DNA of 64,000 nucleotides from Pseudomonas sp. PDM04 (GCF_014851765.1 NZ_JACVAI010000003.1:124001-188000), one strand, 5' to 3'. Positions 15,481 through 24,466 are shown, counted from the first letter of the stretch. The notes: generated by a model not told the origin, from the letters alone. Numbers and translations are program-made.

Positions 15481-15507
15481 AGGCTGCCTTCGGGTGGCCT
15501 TTTTTTA
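15481..15507 (+). terminator. Rho-independent terminator of the dcw cluster
   Basis: An 8-bp stem (AGGCTGCC / GGTGGCCT, with G-U pairs) is closed by a TTCG tetraloop and followed by seven T residues, 25 bases after the lpxC stop. Confidence 0.85.
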
Positions 15508-15532
15508 TGCCTGCAGATTCGTGGTTGGCTGC

Positions 15533-15595
15533 CCGGCCCCTTCGCGAGCAGGGGCACTCGGTCAACGGTGGGCGCGAGCCTGCTCGCGAAGGGCC
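15533..15595. repeat. REP doublet (inverted pair)
   Basis: Two REP cores in inverted orientation: GGCCCCTTCGCGAGCAGG at the left and CCTGCTCGCGAAGGGCC at the right, about 20 bases apart. The pair sits between the dcw terminator and the end of the convergent diguanylate cyclase gene. Confidence 0.85.
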
Positions 15596-15614
15596 CGTCG
15601 TCACATCGACGCTT

Positions 15615-17117
15615 TCAAAGCCCGACCACCACCCGATTGCGCCCGCTGTCCTTGGCTTTGTACAGCGCCTTGTCTGCCGCGAACAACAGCTGCTCCAGGC
15701 TGCCATTGGTGGCCGTGGTCCAGGTACTGATCCCGATGCTGACCGTGACGGGCGCCGCGACTCCCGCCTCGAACGGCAGTAGCTCCACGGCCTGGCGAAT
15801 GTGTTCGGCGATCTGGTGCGCGCCCGCGCTGTCGGTTTCCGCCAGTACCACCGAAAACTCCTCCCCGCCATAGCGGGCGACCAGGTCCGCCGGTCGCCGT
15901 ACATTCTCGCCGATCACCTTGGCCAGCACGCGCAGTGCATCATCGCCGGCCTGGTGGCCATGTTGGTCGTTGAACGCCTTGAAGTGGTCGGCGTCGATCA
16001 TCAGCAGCGACAGGGGCTTGCCCGAGCGCTGGGCACGAAACCATTCGTGGCGCAGGGTCTGGTCGAGCATACGGCGGTTGGCGACGCCGGTCAGGGCATC
16101 GGTGGCGGCCAGTTGCGCCAGTTCCTGCTCGGCAAGGTGGCGCAAGCGCAGTTCCCGGCAGAGCAGACCGGTGAGCCAGAGCAGGCCAATGCACAACACG
16201 CCCGTGGCGCCGCTGATCACCAGTGCCGTGCGTTTCCAGGCGGCGAATACATCGTTGCCGGATAGCGCGACGATGACCGTCAGTGGCAGGTTGCCGACCC
16301 TGGAAAAGGTGTACAGGCGTTGCTGTTGATCGATGCTGGAGGTGCTGTCGAAGCTGCCGTTGCGCTCACGCAGGATGCGCTGCACGTTGGGGCGATCGGC
16401 GAAGCTTCTGCCGATCGGGTCGGTTTCCAGGTGAGGCTTCTGCGCCAGCAGGACGCCGTCGTCGCTGATGATGGACAGGATGCCCCCCTCGCCGATGTCG
16501 AGGCTCTTGAACAGCTGATCGAAATAACCCAGGCGCATCGAGGCCGTGGCGACACCGAGAAACTCACCGCTGGACGAGGAGATGCGCCGGCTGAAGCTGA
16601 TCCGCCACCTGCCATTGTCTTCGCACTCGCAGCGTGACTTGAACGGCTTGCTGATGAACATGCCGCTGTCAGGGTGGGTGGCATGCGCGAGGAAGTCATC
16701 GCGATCGGCGAAATTGGCGGGGAGGGGGTCGATTCGCGACGAGTCGGCCAACACCTTGCCATGGGCGTCCAGCAACAGGATGTCACCCTTGAAGCGTGCC
16801 GTGGTGGAGCGGTCGAACAATGCCAGATGGCGGATCTGCGGCGAAACCTGCTTCAGGTCGTCCCGTTGCGAGGCGGCAATCAGTCCTTGCAGGGTCAGGT
16901 CGTAGAGTTCGACCGTGCGCAGGACATCGGCGTCGATCAGTTGTGCAATCGTGGTCGCACCGCGGGTGGCCGCCTGCTGGGTGCCGGCGTGTTCGCGAAT
17001 CAGCAGGAAGGTCACGATGGCTATGATGGCAATGACCGTCAGGCAGCTGCCGAGCATCGCCAGGATCTCGGGCCGTCCGGTAGTGCCTGAAGGATTGGAG
17101 GGACGGCGTACGGTCAT
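15615..17117 (-). CDS. Membrane diguanylate cyclase with periplasmic sensor domain
   Basis: Predicted c-di-GMP synthase of 500 residues. Membrane segments at about 17-40 and 298-320 flank a periplasmic region of about 255 residues of the Cache type seen in many ligand-sensing cyclases. The C-terminal GGDEF domain has an intact active site GGEEF (417-421) and an inhibitory-site motif RPAD (408-411), five residues before it, so activity and product inhibition are both expected. The frame extends upstream to 17264, but that part crosses the terminator of the upstream gene, so ATG 17117 is preferred. No phosphodiesterase (EAL) domain is present. The ligand is unknown. Confidence 0.9.
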   Translation of the reverse strand: MTVRRPSNPSGTTGRPEILAMLGSCLTVIAIIAIVTFLLIREHAGTQQAATRGATTIAQLIDADVLRTVELYDLTLQGLIAASQRDDLKQVSPQIRHLALFDRSTTARFKGDILLLDAHGKVLADSSRIDPLPANFADRDDFLAHATHPDSGMFISKPFKSRCECEDNGRWRISFSRRISSSSGEFLGVATASMRLGYFDQLFKSLDIGEGGILSIISDDGVLLAQKPHLETDPIGRSFADRPNVQRILRERNGSFDSTSSIDQQQRLYTFSRVGNLPLTVIVALSGNDVFAAWKRTALVISGATGVLCIGLLWLTGLLCRELRLRHLAEQELAQLAATDALTGVANRRMLDQTLRHEWFRAQRSGKPLSLLMIDADHFKAFNDQHGHQAGDDALRVLAKVIGENVRRPADLVARYGGEEFSVVLAETDSAGAHQIAEHIRQAVELLPFEAGVAAPVTVSIGISTWTTATNGSLEQLLFAADKALYKAKDSGRNRVVVGL

Positions 17118-17227
17118 GGGGCTGAAGTCTGCGGGGATGACAAAGTAAGCGTAGCCCCATCCCTGCCCACCGCGAGCATTCGAGCGAGCTCCGACAGGAT
17201 TTAATTGCGTCAGCTGCAATAAACGCC

Positions 17228-17256
17228 AAAAAAAAGCCGCTGAAGGCAGCGGCTTT
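17228..17256 (-). terminator. Terminator after the small exported protein gene
   Basis: A perfect 10-bp stem (AAAGCCGCTG / CAGCGGCTTT) with a 4-base loop, followed on the minus strand by eight T residues. It ends transcription of the 17322-17546 gene and insulates it from the cyclase gene. Confidence 0.9.
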
Positions 17257-17321
17257 GAAGACAACTTTTCAACGGGAAGAGCCGGGGAAAAGTGTCGAGG
17301 GAAACAAGGCGGTAGCAGCGA

Positions 17322-17546
17322 TCAGCTGTCTTTCCCGACCCGTGGCTGGGCCTGGACAGTCGATGCCTGAGGGGTTTGCGCGGCGTCTGCGGCCTTGGCC
17401 GTCATTTCGCTCTGATATTCCTCGAAGGCCGCAGCGCGTGCGGCGTTGTGCGCAGCGAACGTCTGCGACTCTTCCGCCATGACGAACGGCGAGGCGAACA
17501 GGGAAGACAAAACGAAAGCGCTGGCAATACCCATACTGTTGGACAT
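17322..17546 (-). CDS. Small exported protein of unknown function
   Basis: A 74-residue product with a clear signal peptide (hydrophobic stretch SMGIASAFVLSSLFASPFVMA, cleavage likely before EES). The mature part is short, Ala/Gln/Thr rich, predicted helical and without cysteine. ATG 17546 is chosen over the upstream in-frame ATG 17570 because an AGAAGG Shine-Dalgarno lies eight bases before it. The gene is monocistronic, with its own terminator. No family is recognised; it resembles small abundant periplasmic or stress-type proteins of pseudomonads only in general composition. Confidence 0.7.
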   Translation of the reverse strand: MSNSMGIASAFVLSSLFASPFVMAEESQTFAAHNAARAAAFEEYQSEMTAKAADAAQTPQASTVQAQPRVGKDS

Positions 17547-17675
17547 CTTTAAAACCTTCTTGCTTGGCAAGTGCTGTTTGGTGCGGGCAAAGATAAGGGG
17601 CTTTGGAGAGGGGAAAAAGAGCGGATTAATGAAATGACTGTTGCACGAAAGGCAATAGTCAAAGAGGCGGAGGGC

Positions 17676-19040
17676 TCAGACGGGGAGGTGAATACCGAAC
17701 GTATTCATGCCGTGATCGCTGCGCACGAACACATCGCCGCCGTGCATCAATGCGATTGCCTTGACGATCGCCAGCCCCAATCCGTGGTTGTTGCCGCTGT
17801 TGCTGCGAGACGCGTCGACGCGGTAAAAGCGCTCGAACAACCGAGGCAGGTGTTCGCTGGCAATCGGTGATCCAGGGTTGGCCACGCCGATGCTGACCTG
17901 ATGTTCCCCGACCTCGATCCGGACCTCGATCACCTGACCGGGTTCGGTGTGCTGCACCGCGTTGCTGAGCAGGTTGATCAGCGCCCGGCGCAAGTGCGCA
18001 ATCTCTATTTGCACTTGTGCATCGCCCCTGACCTGCACCTGAACCTGCGCGTCCTCGAGGATGAAATCCAGGTACTCCAGAGTCGTCGCCACCTCGTCCG
18101 CCAGTGAGGTGCTGGTCAGTTTGGTGGCCTTGCTGCCCTGGTCGGCGCTGGCGAGAAACAGCATGTCGTTGATGATCGACCGCAGGCGCTCAAGCTCTTC
18201 GAGGTTCGATTGCAGCACTTCGAAATAGTGTTCCGCCGAGCGTCCGCGGGTCAGTGCCACTTGGGTCTGGCCGATCAGGTTGGTCAGCGGCGAGCGCAGT
18301 TCGTGGGCGACGTCGGCGTTGAACGACTCCAGCCGCGAGTACGCTTGCTCGACCCGTTCCAGCGTGGAGTTGAACGAATTGACGAACTGATCGAGCTCCG
18401 GCGGCAGCGACGACAGGCGCAAGCGCCCGGAACGCAACGGCGGCGCCAGGCGCTGGGCTTCGTCGGACAACTTGATCAGCGGCTTGAGGCCGATCCGCGC
18501 CACCCAGTAACCCAGCGCCGAGGCCAGCAGCACGCCGACGATCGCCAGGCTGATCAGGGCCACCAGCAAATGATGCTGGGTCTGGGAAAACGTTTCGGTG
18601 TCGACGCCGATCATGAAGCGAAGCGGCGGGCGCTGGTCCTTGGCCGGGAACTGGCTGACCAGCACTTTGAGCGGGTAGGGCTGGTCGGGCAGCTGCAAGT
18701 CACGCATGCCCAGCGGCCCTTCGGCGAAGGCGCGGATCTGCGGCGTCAAGTGGCCATATTCGTAGCGGGGATCACCGCTGATGATCCAGAAACTGATGCG
18801 CTTGTCTTCTTCGCCCAGCAGCTTGAGCTTGTTGTTGATCTTCGCCCAGTGCTCCGGCGTGCCGTAGCGGCCGACGGTGGATTCCAGCACGCTGTAGCGC
18901 GCGTCCAGTTCGGCTTCGGGCAACAGGCCCAGGCCCTTGTCGACCTGCTGGTACAGGGCCCCGCCAATCAGCAGGAACACCAGGAGCGCCACCAGCGTGA
19001 ACATGCCGCTCAGGCGCAAGGCGATGGAGTTGCTAAACAC
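17676..19040 (-). CDS. Two-component sensor histidine kinase, heavy-metal sensor type
   Basis: Inner-membrane kinase of about 454 residues of the CopS/IrlS-like family. It has an N-terminal membrane segment (SGMFTLVALLVFLLIGGALY), a periplasmic region, a second membrane segment (LLVALISLAIVGVLLASALGYWVA), HAMP, a dimerisation box with the phospho-acceptor His (VAHELRSPLTNL) and an ATPase domain with N and G boxes (LLSNAVQHT; NNHGLGLAIV). The best start is GTG 19040, seven bases after GGAG and overlapping the regulator stop; GTG 19043 or ATG 19058 are alternatives. It is the last gene of the efflux operon and likely senses an envelope signal or metal; the stimulus is not visible. Confidence 0.9.
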   Translation of the reverse strand: MFSNSIALRLSGMFTLVALLVFLLIGGALYQQVDKGLGLLPEAELDARYSVLESTVGRYGTPEHWAKINNKLKLLGEEDKRISFWIISGDPRYEYGHLTPQIRAFAEGPLGMRDLQLPDQPYPLKVLVSQFPAKDQRPPLRFMIGVDTETFSQTQHHLLVALISLAIVGVLLASALGYWVARIGLKPLIKLSDEAQRLAPPLRSGRLRLSSLPPELDQFVNSFNSTLERVEQAYSRLESFNADVAHELRSPLTNLIGQTQVALTRGRSAEHYFEVLQSNLEELERLRSIINDMLFLASADQGSKATKLTSTSLADEVATTLEYLDFILEDAQVQVQVRGDAQVQIEIAHLRRALINLLSNAVQHTEPGQVIEVRIEVGEHQVSIGVANPGSPIASEHLPRLFERFYRVDASRSNSGNNHGLGLAIVKAIALMHGGDVFVRSDHGMNTFGIHLPV

Positions 19041-19707
19041 CACGGCTCTCCAGCACATAACCCATGCCTCGGATCGTGTGCAGCAGTTTCTCGTCGAACG
19101 GCCCGTCGATCTTGGCGCGCAGGCGTTTGATCGCGACTTCGACGACGTTGGCATCGCTGTCGAAATTGATGTCCCAGACCATTTCCGCAATCGCCGTTTT
19201 CGAGAGGATTTCCCCTTGTCGGCGGGCCAGCACGCTGAGCAGCGAGAACTCCTTGGCGGTCAGGTCCAGGCGCGTGCCGGCGCGGGTCGCCTTGCGGCTG
19301 ATCAGGTCGATCCACAGGTCGGCGATGCTCACCTGCACCGGCTCATGACCGCCGCTGCGCCGGGTCAGGGCTTGCAGGCGCGCCACCAGTTCGAGAAAGG
19401 AAAACGGTTTGCCCAGGTAATCGTCGGCACCGTCGCGCAGGCCCTTGATGCGGTCTTCCACCCGTTCGCGTGCGGTGAGCATGATCACCGGCGTCTGTTT
19501 GCGAGCCCGCAACGCGCGCAAGACGCCAAAGCCGTCGAGGCCTGGCAACATCACGTCGAGGACGATCACCGCGTAGTCGCTTTCCAGGGCCAGGTGCAGA
19601 CCTTCCACGCCATCGCGTGCCAGGTCCACGGTGTAACCCTGTTCGGTCAGGCCACGGTGCAGATAGTCTGCGGTTTTTTCTTCGTCTTCGATAATCAGGA
19701 CACGCAT
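19033..19707 (-). CDS. OmpR-family response regulator, heavy-metal type
   Basis: A 224-residue regulator with an N-terminal receiver domain (acidic pocket EDE near the start; phospho-acceptor in VIVLDVMLPGLDG at about residue 51) and a C-terminal winged-helix DNA-binding domain. It is closest in pattern to CopR/IrlR. It lies nine bases after the RND pump gene and overlaps the kinase gene, so all four genes are probably one transcript. The likely target is the palindrome in the region upstream of the adaptor gene (24104-24119). Confidence 0.92.
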   Translation of the reverse strand: MRVLIIEDEEKTADYLHRGLTEQGYTVDLARDGVEGLHLALESDYAVIVLDVMLPGLDGFGVLRALRARKQTPVIMLTARERVEDRIKGLRDGADDYLGKPFSFLELVARLQALTRRSGGHEPVQVSIADLWIDLISRKATRAGTRLDLTAKEFSLLSVLARRQGEILSKTAIAEMVWDINFDSDANVVEVAIKRLRAKIDGPFDEKLLHTIRGMGYVLESRGV

Positions 19708-19716
19708 GACCCCGCC

Positions 19717-22700
19717 TCAGTCTGTGGTCGCCAGCGCCGCCATGGGCGCAGGCTTGGGTCTATGAAACAGCCGTTCAAGCCATAAGTATATGACCGGCGT
19801 GGTAAACAACGTCAGCACCTGGCTGACCAGCAAGCCACCGACCACCGCGATCCCCAGCGGTTGGCGCAACTCGGCGCCGGTGCCATAGCCGAGCATCAGG
19901 GGCAGGGCGCCAAGCAGGGCGGCGAGGGTGGTCATGATGATCGGTCGGAATCGTGTGATGCACGCCTGGAAGATCGCCTCTTCGGGCGGCAGGCCACCCT
20001 TGCGTTGCGCTTCCAGGGCGAAGTCGATCATCAGGATGCCGTTTTTCTTGACGATGCCGATCAGCAACACCAGGCCGATCAGCGCCATGATCGAAAAGTC
20101 CTGGCCGCAGATCCACAGCATGATCACTGCGCCGAGCCCCGCCGCCGGCAGCGTCGAGATGATGGTCAGCGGGTGCACGAAACTCTCGTAGAGCACGCCG
20201 AGAATGATGTACACCGCCACCAGCGCCGCGAGGATCAGCCACGGCTGGCTGGCGAGCGAACTCTGGAACGCCTGGGCCGCGCCCTGGAAGTTGCCGCTGA
20301 TCGCCACCGGCATGCCGATGTCGGCCTTGGCCTGGTTGAGCAGGATCACGGCATCGCCCAGTGCCACGCCGGGCGCCAGGTTGAAGGACAGGTTGGCGGC
20401 CGGGAACATGCCGTCATGGGCAATCGACAACGGGCCGATGGTCGGCGCATCGAAGCGGGCCAGCGCCGACAGCGGCACCATCTCGCCACTCAGCGGTGAG
20501 CGCAGGTAGAAGTAGTTCAGGCTTTCCGCCTTGCCGCGCTGCCGGGTGTCCAGCTCCAGGATCACGTTGTACTGGTTGACCTGGGTCTGGAATTCGTTGA
20601 TCTGGCGTTGGCCGAAGGCGTCATACAGTGCTTCGTCGACATCGCTGGCGGTCAGGCCGAAGCGCGCCGCCGCGCTGCGGTCAATGCTGATGTGGGTGAT
20701 GCTGCCGCCCAGTTGCAAGTCGTTGGACACGTCGCGGAACGCCGGGATGCTGCGCAGTTTTTCCGTCAGGCGCTGGGTCCAGGTGCTCAGTACCGCCCCA
20801 TCGTTGCTCTTGAGCACGTATTGATACTGGGCCCGGCTCGGGCCGGAACTGAGGTTGATGTCCTGGCCGGCGCGCAGGTACAGGACGATCCCCGGGACCT
20901 TCATCAGTTGCGGGCGAATCCGATCGATGAATTCACTGGCGGACACATCGCGCTCACTGCGTTTCTTCAGGGTGATCCAGAAGCGACCGTTGGCGATGGT
21001 CTGGTTGCTGCCCGAGACCCCGACCGAGTGCGAAAAGGTTTCGACCGCCGGATCGGCTGCGACGATCTCGGCCATGGCCAGGTGTTTTTTCACCATGTCG
21101 CCGTAGGAAATGTCTGCGGCCGCTTCCGTGGTGCCGAGGACGAAACCGGTGTCTTGCACCGGGAAGAAGCCCTTGGGAATGAAGATGTAGCCGCCCACCG
21201 CCAGCGCCACCGACAGGCCGAAGATACCGAGCATCCATTTCTGATGGGCGAGGGCCCGGCGCAAGCCTTTCTCGTAGAGGTCCAGCAGGCGTTCGCCAAA
21301 ACCCTTCTTGCCGTCGGGGTGGTGCGCCGGGGCGCGCATGAACAGCGCGGCCAGGGTCGGCGCCAGGGTCAGTGACACCACCACCGAAATCAGGATGGTC
21401 GAGGTGGCGGTCAGGGCGAATTCCTTGAACAGACGCCCGACCACGCCCCCCATGAACAGCAGCGGAATGAACGCCGCGACCAGCGAGAAACTGATGGAGA
21501 CCACGGTGAAACCGATTTCCCCGGCCCCCTTGATCGCCGCCTCGCGCATGCCGTCACCGGCCTCAAGGTGACGGTGAATGTTCTCCACCACCACAATCGC
21601 GTCGTCGACCACAAACCCCACGGCCACCACGATCGCTACCAGCGTCAGGTTGTTCAGGCTGAAACCCATGACGTACATCAGGGCGAAACTGGCGATCAGC
21701 GACACGCCCAGCACGGCCGAAACAATCAGGGTCGCCGACAGCTGGCGCAGGAACAGCGCCATCACCGCCACCACCAGCAGGACGGCGATCAGCAAGGTGA
21801 TTTCCACTTCATGCAGCGAGGCGCGGATGGTCTGGGTGCGGTCGATCAGTGTCTTGACCTGCACCGAAGCCGGCAGCATCGCTTCCAGCTCCGGCAGCGC
21901 GGCCTGGATGCGGTCCACGGTTTCGACGATGTTGGCCCCTGGCTGGCGGAAGATCACCAGGTTGACCCCCGGTTGGCTGCCCGCCCAGGCCTGGACGTAG
22001 GCATCTTCCGAGCCGTTGACGACCTTGGCCACGTCCCGCAGATGCACCGGTGCGCCATCCTTGTAGGACACGATCAACTGGCTGTAGTCATCGGGATGGA
22101 ACAGCTGGTCGTTGGTGGACAGGGTCGAAATGCTCGATTCGCCGTAGAGTGCGCCCTTGGCCAGGTTGAGGCTGGTCTGCTGGATCGCCAGGCGGATGTC
22201 CGCCAGCGTGAGGCCGATGGCGGCGAGTTTGTCCGCCGACACCTGAACGCGGATGGCCGGGCGCTGCTGGCCGGTGATGGCGACCTGGCCGACACCGTCG
22301 ATCTGGCTGATCTGGCGCGACAGCAGGGTTTCGGTCAGGTCGCTGAGTTCGGGGCCGGGCATCAGCGATGAGTTGACGCTGAGGATCAGCACCGGACTGT
22401 CGGCCGGGTTGACCTTGCGCCAGGTCGGCAGGTTGGGCATGTCCTTGGGCAGCTTGCCGGCGGCGGTGTTGATCGCGGCCTGGACTTCCTGGGCGGCGGT
22501 GTCGATGCTCTTGTCGAGGGTGAATTGCAGGGTCAGGTTGGTCGAGCCCAGGGCGCTGCTCGAGGTCATCTGCGTCACGCCGGGAATGGCGCTGAATTGC
22601 ACTTCGAGCGGTGTGGCCACCGACGAGGCCATGGTTTCCGGGCTGGCGCCGGGCAGTTGCGCGGCGACCTGGATGGTCGGGAACTCCGCTTCGGGCAATG

Positions 22701-22818
22701 GCGCCACCGGCAGGCGCGGGAAGGCGATGGCCCCCAGGAGCACCAAAGCGAAGGTCAACAGCACCGTCGCCACCGGGTGGTCGATGCACCAGGCGGATAT
22801 CGATCCGTGGCCCTTCAC
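19717..22818 (-). CDS. mexN: RND efflux pump inner-membrane transporter, MexN-like
   Basis: A 1033-residue resistance-nodulation-division proton antiporter with two homologous halves and about 12 membrane segments. The proton-relay Asp pair is seen in the TM4 motif VGFVVDDAIVVVENIHRH. The sequence type is hydrophobe/amphiphile efflux, not metal efflux. Start is GTG 22818, in a GTGA overlap with the adaptor gene. Gene order (adaptor, pump, CopR-like regulator, kinase, no outer-membrane channel) matches P. aeruginosa mexMN-PA1437-PA1438 as I remember it, where OprM supplies the channel. The symbol rests on this order and general similarity, so substrates remain unproven here. Confidence 0.8.
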   Translation of the reverse strand: MKGHGSISAWCIDHPVATVLLTFALVLLGAIAFPRLPVAPLPEAEFPTIQVAAQLPGASPETMASSVATPLEVQFSAIPGVTQMTSSSALGSTNLTLQFTLDKSIDTAAQEVQAAINTAAGKLPKDMPNLPTWRKVNPADSPVLILSVNSSLMPGPELSDLTETLLSRQISQIDGVGQVAITGQQRPAIRVQVSADKLAAIGLTLADIRLAIQQTSLNLAKGALYGESSISTLSTNDQLFHPDDYSQLIVSYKDGAPVHLRDVAKVVNGSEDAYVQAWAGSQPGVNLVIFRQPGANIVETVDRIQAALPELEAMLPASVQVKTLIDRTQTIRASLHEVEITLLIAVLLVVAVMALFLRQLSATLIVSAVLGVSLIASFALMYVMGFSLNNLTLVAIVVAVGFVVDDAIVVVENIHRHLEAGDGMREAAIKGAGEIGFTVVSISFSLVAAFIPLLFMGGVVGRLFKEFALTATSTILISVVVSLTLAPTLAALFMRAPAHHPDGKKGFGERLLDLYEKGLRRALAHQKWMLGIFGLSVALAVGGYIFIPKGFFPVQDTGFVLGTTEAAADISYGDMVKKHLAMAEIVAADPAVETFSHSVGVSGSNQTIANGRFWITLKKRSERDVSASEFIDRIRPQLMKVPGIVLYLRAGQDINLSSGPSRAQYQYVLKSNDGAVLSTWTQRLTEKLRSIPAFRDVSNDLQLGGSITHISIDRSAAARFGLTASDVDEALYDAFGQRQINEFQTQVNQYNVILELDTRQRGKAESLNYFYLRSPLSGEMVPLSALARFDAPTIGPLSIAHDGMFPAANLSFNLAPGVALGDAVILLNQAKADIGMPVAISGNFQGAAQAFQSSLASQPWLILAALVAVYIILGVLYESFVHPLTIISTLPAAGLGAVIMLWICGQDFSIMALIGLVLLIGIVKKNGILMIDFALEAQRKGGLPPEEAIFQACITRFRPIIMTTLAALLGALPLMLGYGTGAELRQPLGIAVVGGLLVSQVLTLFTTPVIYLWLERLFHRPKPAPMAALATTD

Positions 22819-23975
22819 GGTGCGGTCTCCGATTGCACCACTTGCGGTGGCTCGGTCAGCACTTGCACGGTGGAGCCGGGCTTGAGGCGCGACTGGCCGT
22901 CGCTGACCAGCACGTCACCCGGGTTCACGCCCTTGATGATGTTCTGCCCACTGCCTTGATACACCATCTGCACCGGCACCGTTTCCACCTTGTCGCCCTG
23001 GACCCGGTAGACGAAGGGTTGATCGAGGCCGCGTTGTACGACGGTGGGTGGCACCACCAGCGCATTCCTGTCGAGAGCGGTCTGAATCTTTACGGTCACC
23101 AGCAGGCCCGGCCAGAGTTTCTGCCCGGCGTTGTCGAATTCGGCCTTGGCCCGGATGGTCCCGGTGTTGGCGTTGATCTGGTTGTCGATCAGGGTCAGGT
23201 GGCCCTCGCCAAGCAGGTTGCCGGTTTCTCCATCGGTATCGGCGCCGATGTAGGCCTTGACCCGCGCGTGTTGCGGATCGCTGATCAGGCCTTGCAGGGT
23301 TGGCAGCATCTGTTGCGGCAGGGAGAACTCCACGGCGATCGGGTCGATCTGGGTCACGGTGAACAGGCCTTGGGTGTCGGTCATGCGCAGGAAGTTGCCT
23401 TCGTCCACGGTGCGAATACCCACGCGGCCGCTGACTGGCGAGCGAATTTGCGTGTAGGAAAGCTGTACTTGCGCCGCGTCAATCGAGGCCTGGTTGCCCT
23501 GGGCCGTGGCCTTGAGCTGGTTGACCAGCGCTTGCTGCTGGTCGTAAGTCTGCTTGGACACGCCGTCGTCAACGCTCAGCAGCTTGTAGCGCTTGAGGTT
23601 GACCAGGGCCACCTGCAGTTGCGCCTGGCTTTCACCGAGTTGGGCGCGGGCCTGATCGAGGCTGGCGCGAATCGAACGGTCATCGATGGTGGCCAGCAGG
23701 TCGCCCTTGCTGACCAATTGGCCTTCCTTGACCAGGATTCTGGTGAGGATACCGTCGATTTGCGGGCGCACCACCACACTGTGCAGGGACAGTACCGAGC
23801 CGATGCCGCTGACATAGCGCGGCACGTCTTTTTCGGCGACGCTCACCACCCGTACCGGAATCGCGTTGGAGGTGGCGAGTTTTGCCTTGGCCGGTCGGGT
23901 CAGGTACCAGGTGCCCAGTGCGGCCAGGACAATCAGCAGGCCTGCAATCAAGGCGGTTTTTTTCTGAATTCGCAT
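22815..23975 (-). CDS. mexM: RND efflux periplasmic adaptor, MexM-like
   Basis: A 386-residue membrane-fusion protein. It has an N-terminal membrane anchor (ALIAGLLIVLAALGTWYL), a lipoyl half-motif (VRPQIDGILTRILVKEGQLVSKGDLLATIDDR), a coiled-coil hairpin at about 95-165, the second lipoyl half (RSPVSGRVGIRTVDEGNFL) and beta-barrel and membrane-proximal domains. No lipoprotein Cys is present, so the anchor is a membrane helix. It is the first gene of the four-gene efflux/two-component operon. Confidence 0.9.
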   Translation of the reverse strand: MRIQKKTALIAGLLIVLAALGTWYLTRPAKAKLATSNAIPVRVVSVAEKDVPRYVSGIGSVLSLHSVVVRPQIDGILTRILVKEGQLVSKGDLLATIDDRSIRASLDQARAQLGESQAQLQVALVNLKRYKLLSVDDGVSKQTYDQQQALVNQLKATAQGNQASIDAAQVQLSYTQIRSPVSGRVGIRTVDEGNFLRMTDTQGLFTVTQIDPIAVEFSLPQQMLPTLQGLISDPQHARVKAYIGADTDGETGNLLGEGHLTLIDNQINANTGTIRAKAEFDNAGQKLWPGLLVTVKIQTALDRNALVVPPTVVQRGLDQPFVYRVQGDKVETVPVQMVYQGSGQNIIKGVNPGDVLVSDGQSRLKPGSTVQVLTEPPQVVQSETAP

Positions 23976-24013
23976 GCGAGTGGTGCGCCGGGGCTGTGGG
24001 GTTAATGGTGACC

Positions 24014-24039
24014 CTGCAGGAGCGCGCTCGCGCCTGCAG
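24014..24039. repeat. REP-like hairpin upstream of the efflux operon
   Basis: Imperfect palindrome with outer stem CTGCAGG / CCTGCAG and a GC-rich centre (GCG/CGC). It resembles a diverged single REP copy 40 bases upstream of the adaptor start. Confidence 0.4.
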
Positions 24040-24103
24040 ATGGAGCAATCCGATCATGACCTTCTTTATAAACCCGTTCACCGGTCAGGAAGGTGACTGT
24101 CAA

Positions 24104-24119
24104 CTGACGGCGCTGTCAG
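24104..24119. promoter_or_regulatory. Candidate operator for the efflux operon response regulator
   Basis: A 16-bp near-perfect palindrome CTGACGGCGCTGTCAG, preceded by a further half-site CTGTCA at 24097-24102. It lies between the divergent efflux operon and the small + strand gene. Repeated GTCA/TGAC half-sites near the start of an operon that ends in its own OmpR-type regulator suggest autoregulation (inference). Confidence 0.45.
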
Positions 24120-24208
24120 TTTGGGCTTGCACCTGCTTATCCGGATATACTGGCGCCTTTCGCGGCTCGCTGACCGGGCCCGACTCTATCGCATCACCCG
24201 GAGCACCC

Positions 24209-24466
24209 ATGACTTCCCCGACACAACCGCCGGTTGCCGACGCCGCGAGCACCGAGCCGACAGACCTGACTGCCAGCACTGACGCCAGCGCAGACAGCGA
24301 AACCCCACCGGCGATCCCGGCGTTCAAGTTTCCGTTCAAACCGGGTGAACTGGCCGCCGCGAAATCGCCTAACCAGCCGTGGTACAAGAACGGCGCCAAA
24401 AATGGCCACACCAAGGTGCCTGGTGCAGCGCCACCCGGCACCCGCCGTTCGATGGGCAAGCGCTGA
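24209..24466 (+). CDS. Small conserved basic protein, function unknown
   Basis: An 85-residue product starting at ATG 24209 with GGAG seven bases before it. The first half is acidic and low complexity (Thr/Ala/Asp/Ser/Glu). The second half is basic, Lys/Pro/Gly rich and much less degenerate (FKFPFKPGELAAAKSPNQPW, then a KNGAKNGHTK stretch and a C-terminal RRSMGKR). There is no signal peptide or membrane segment. I recall similar short proteins in other pseudomonads but no assigned function. The basic tail could bind nucleic acid (speculative). Its divergent neighbour is the efflux operon. Confidence 0.65.
   Translation: MTSPTQPPVADAASTEPTDLTASTDASADSETPPAIPAFKFPFKPGELAAAKSPNQPWYKNGAKNGHTKVPGAAPPGTRRSMGKR

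Noticed and set aside
22611-24005. 464-codon open frame on the plus strand
   Set aside because: Antisense to the RND adaptor, which has a clear domain pattern on the minus strand.
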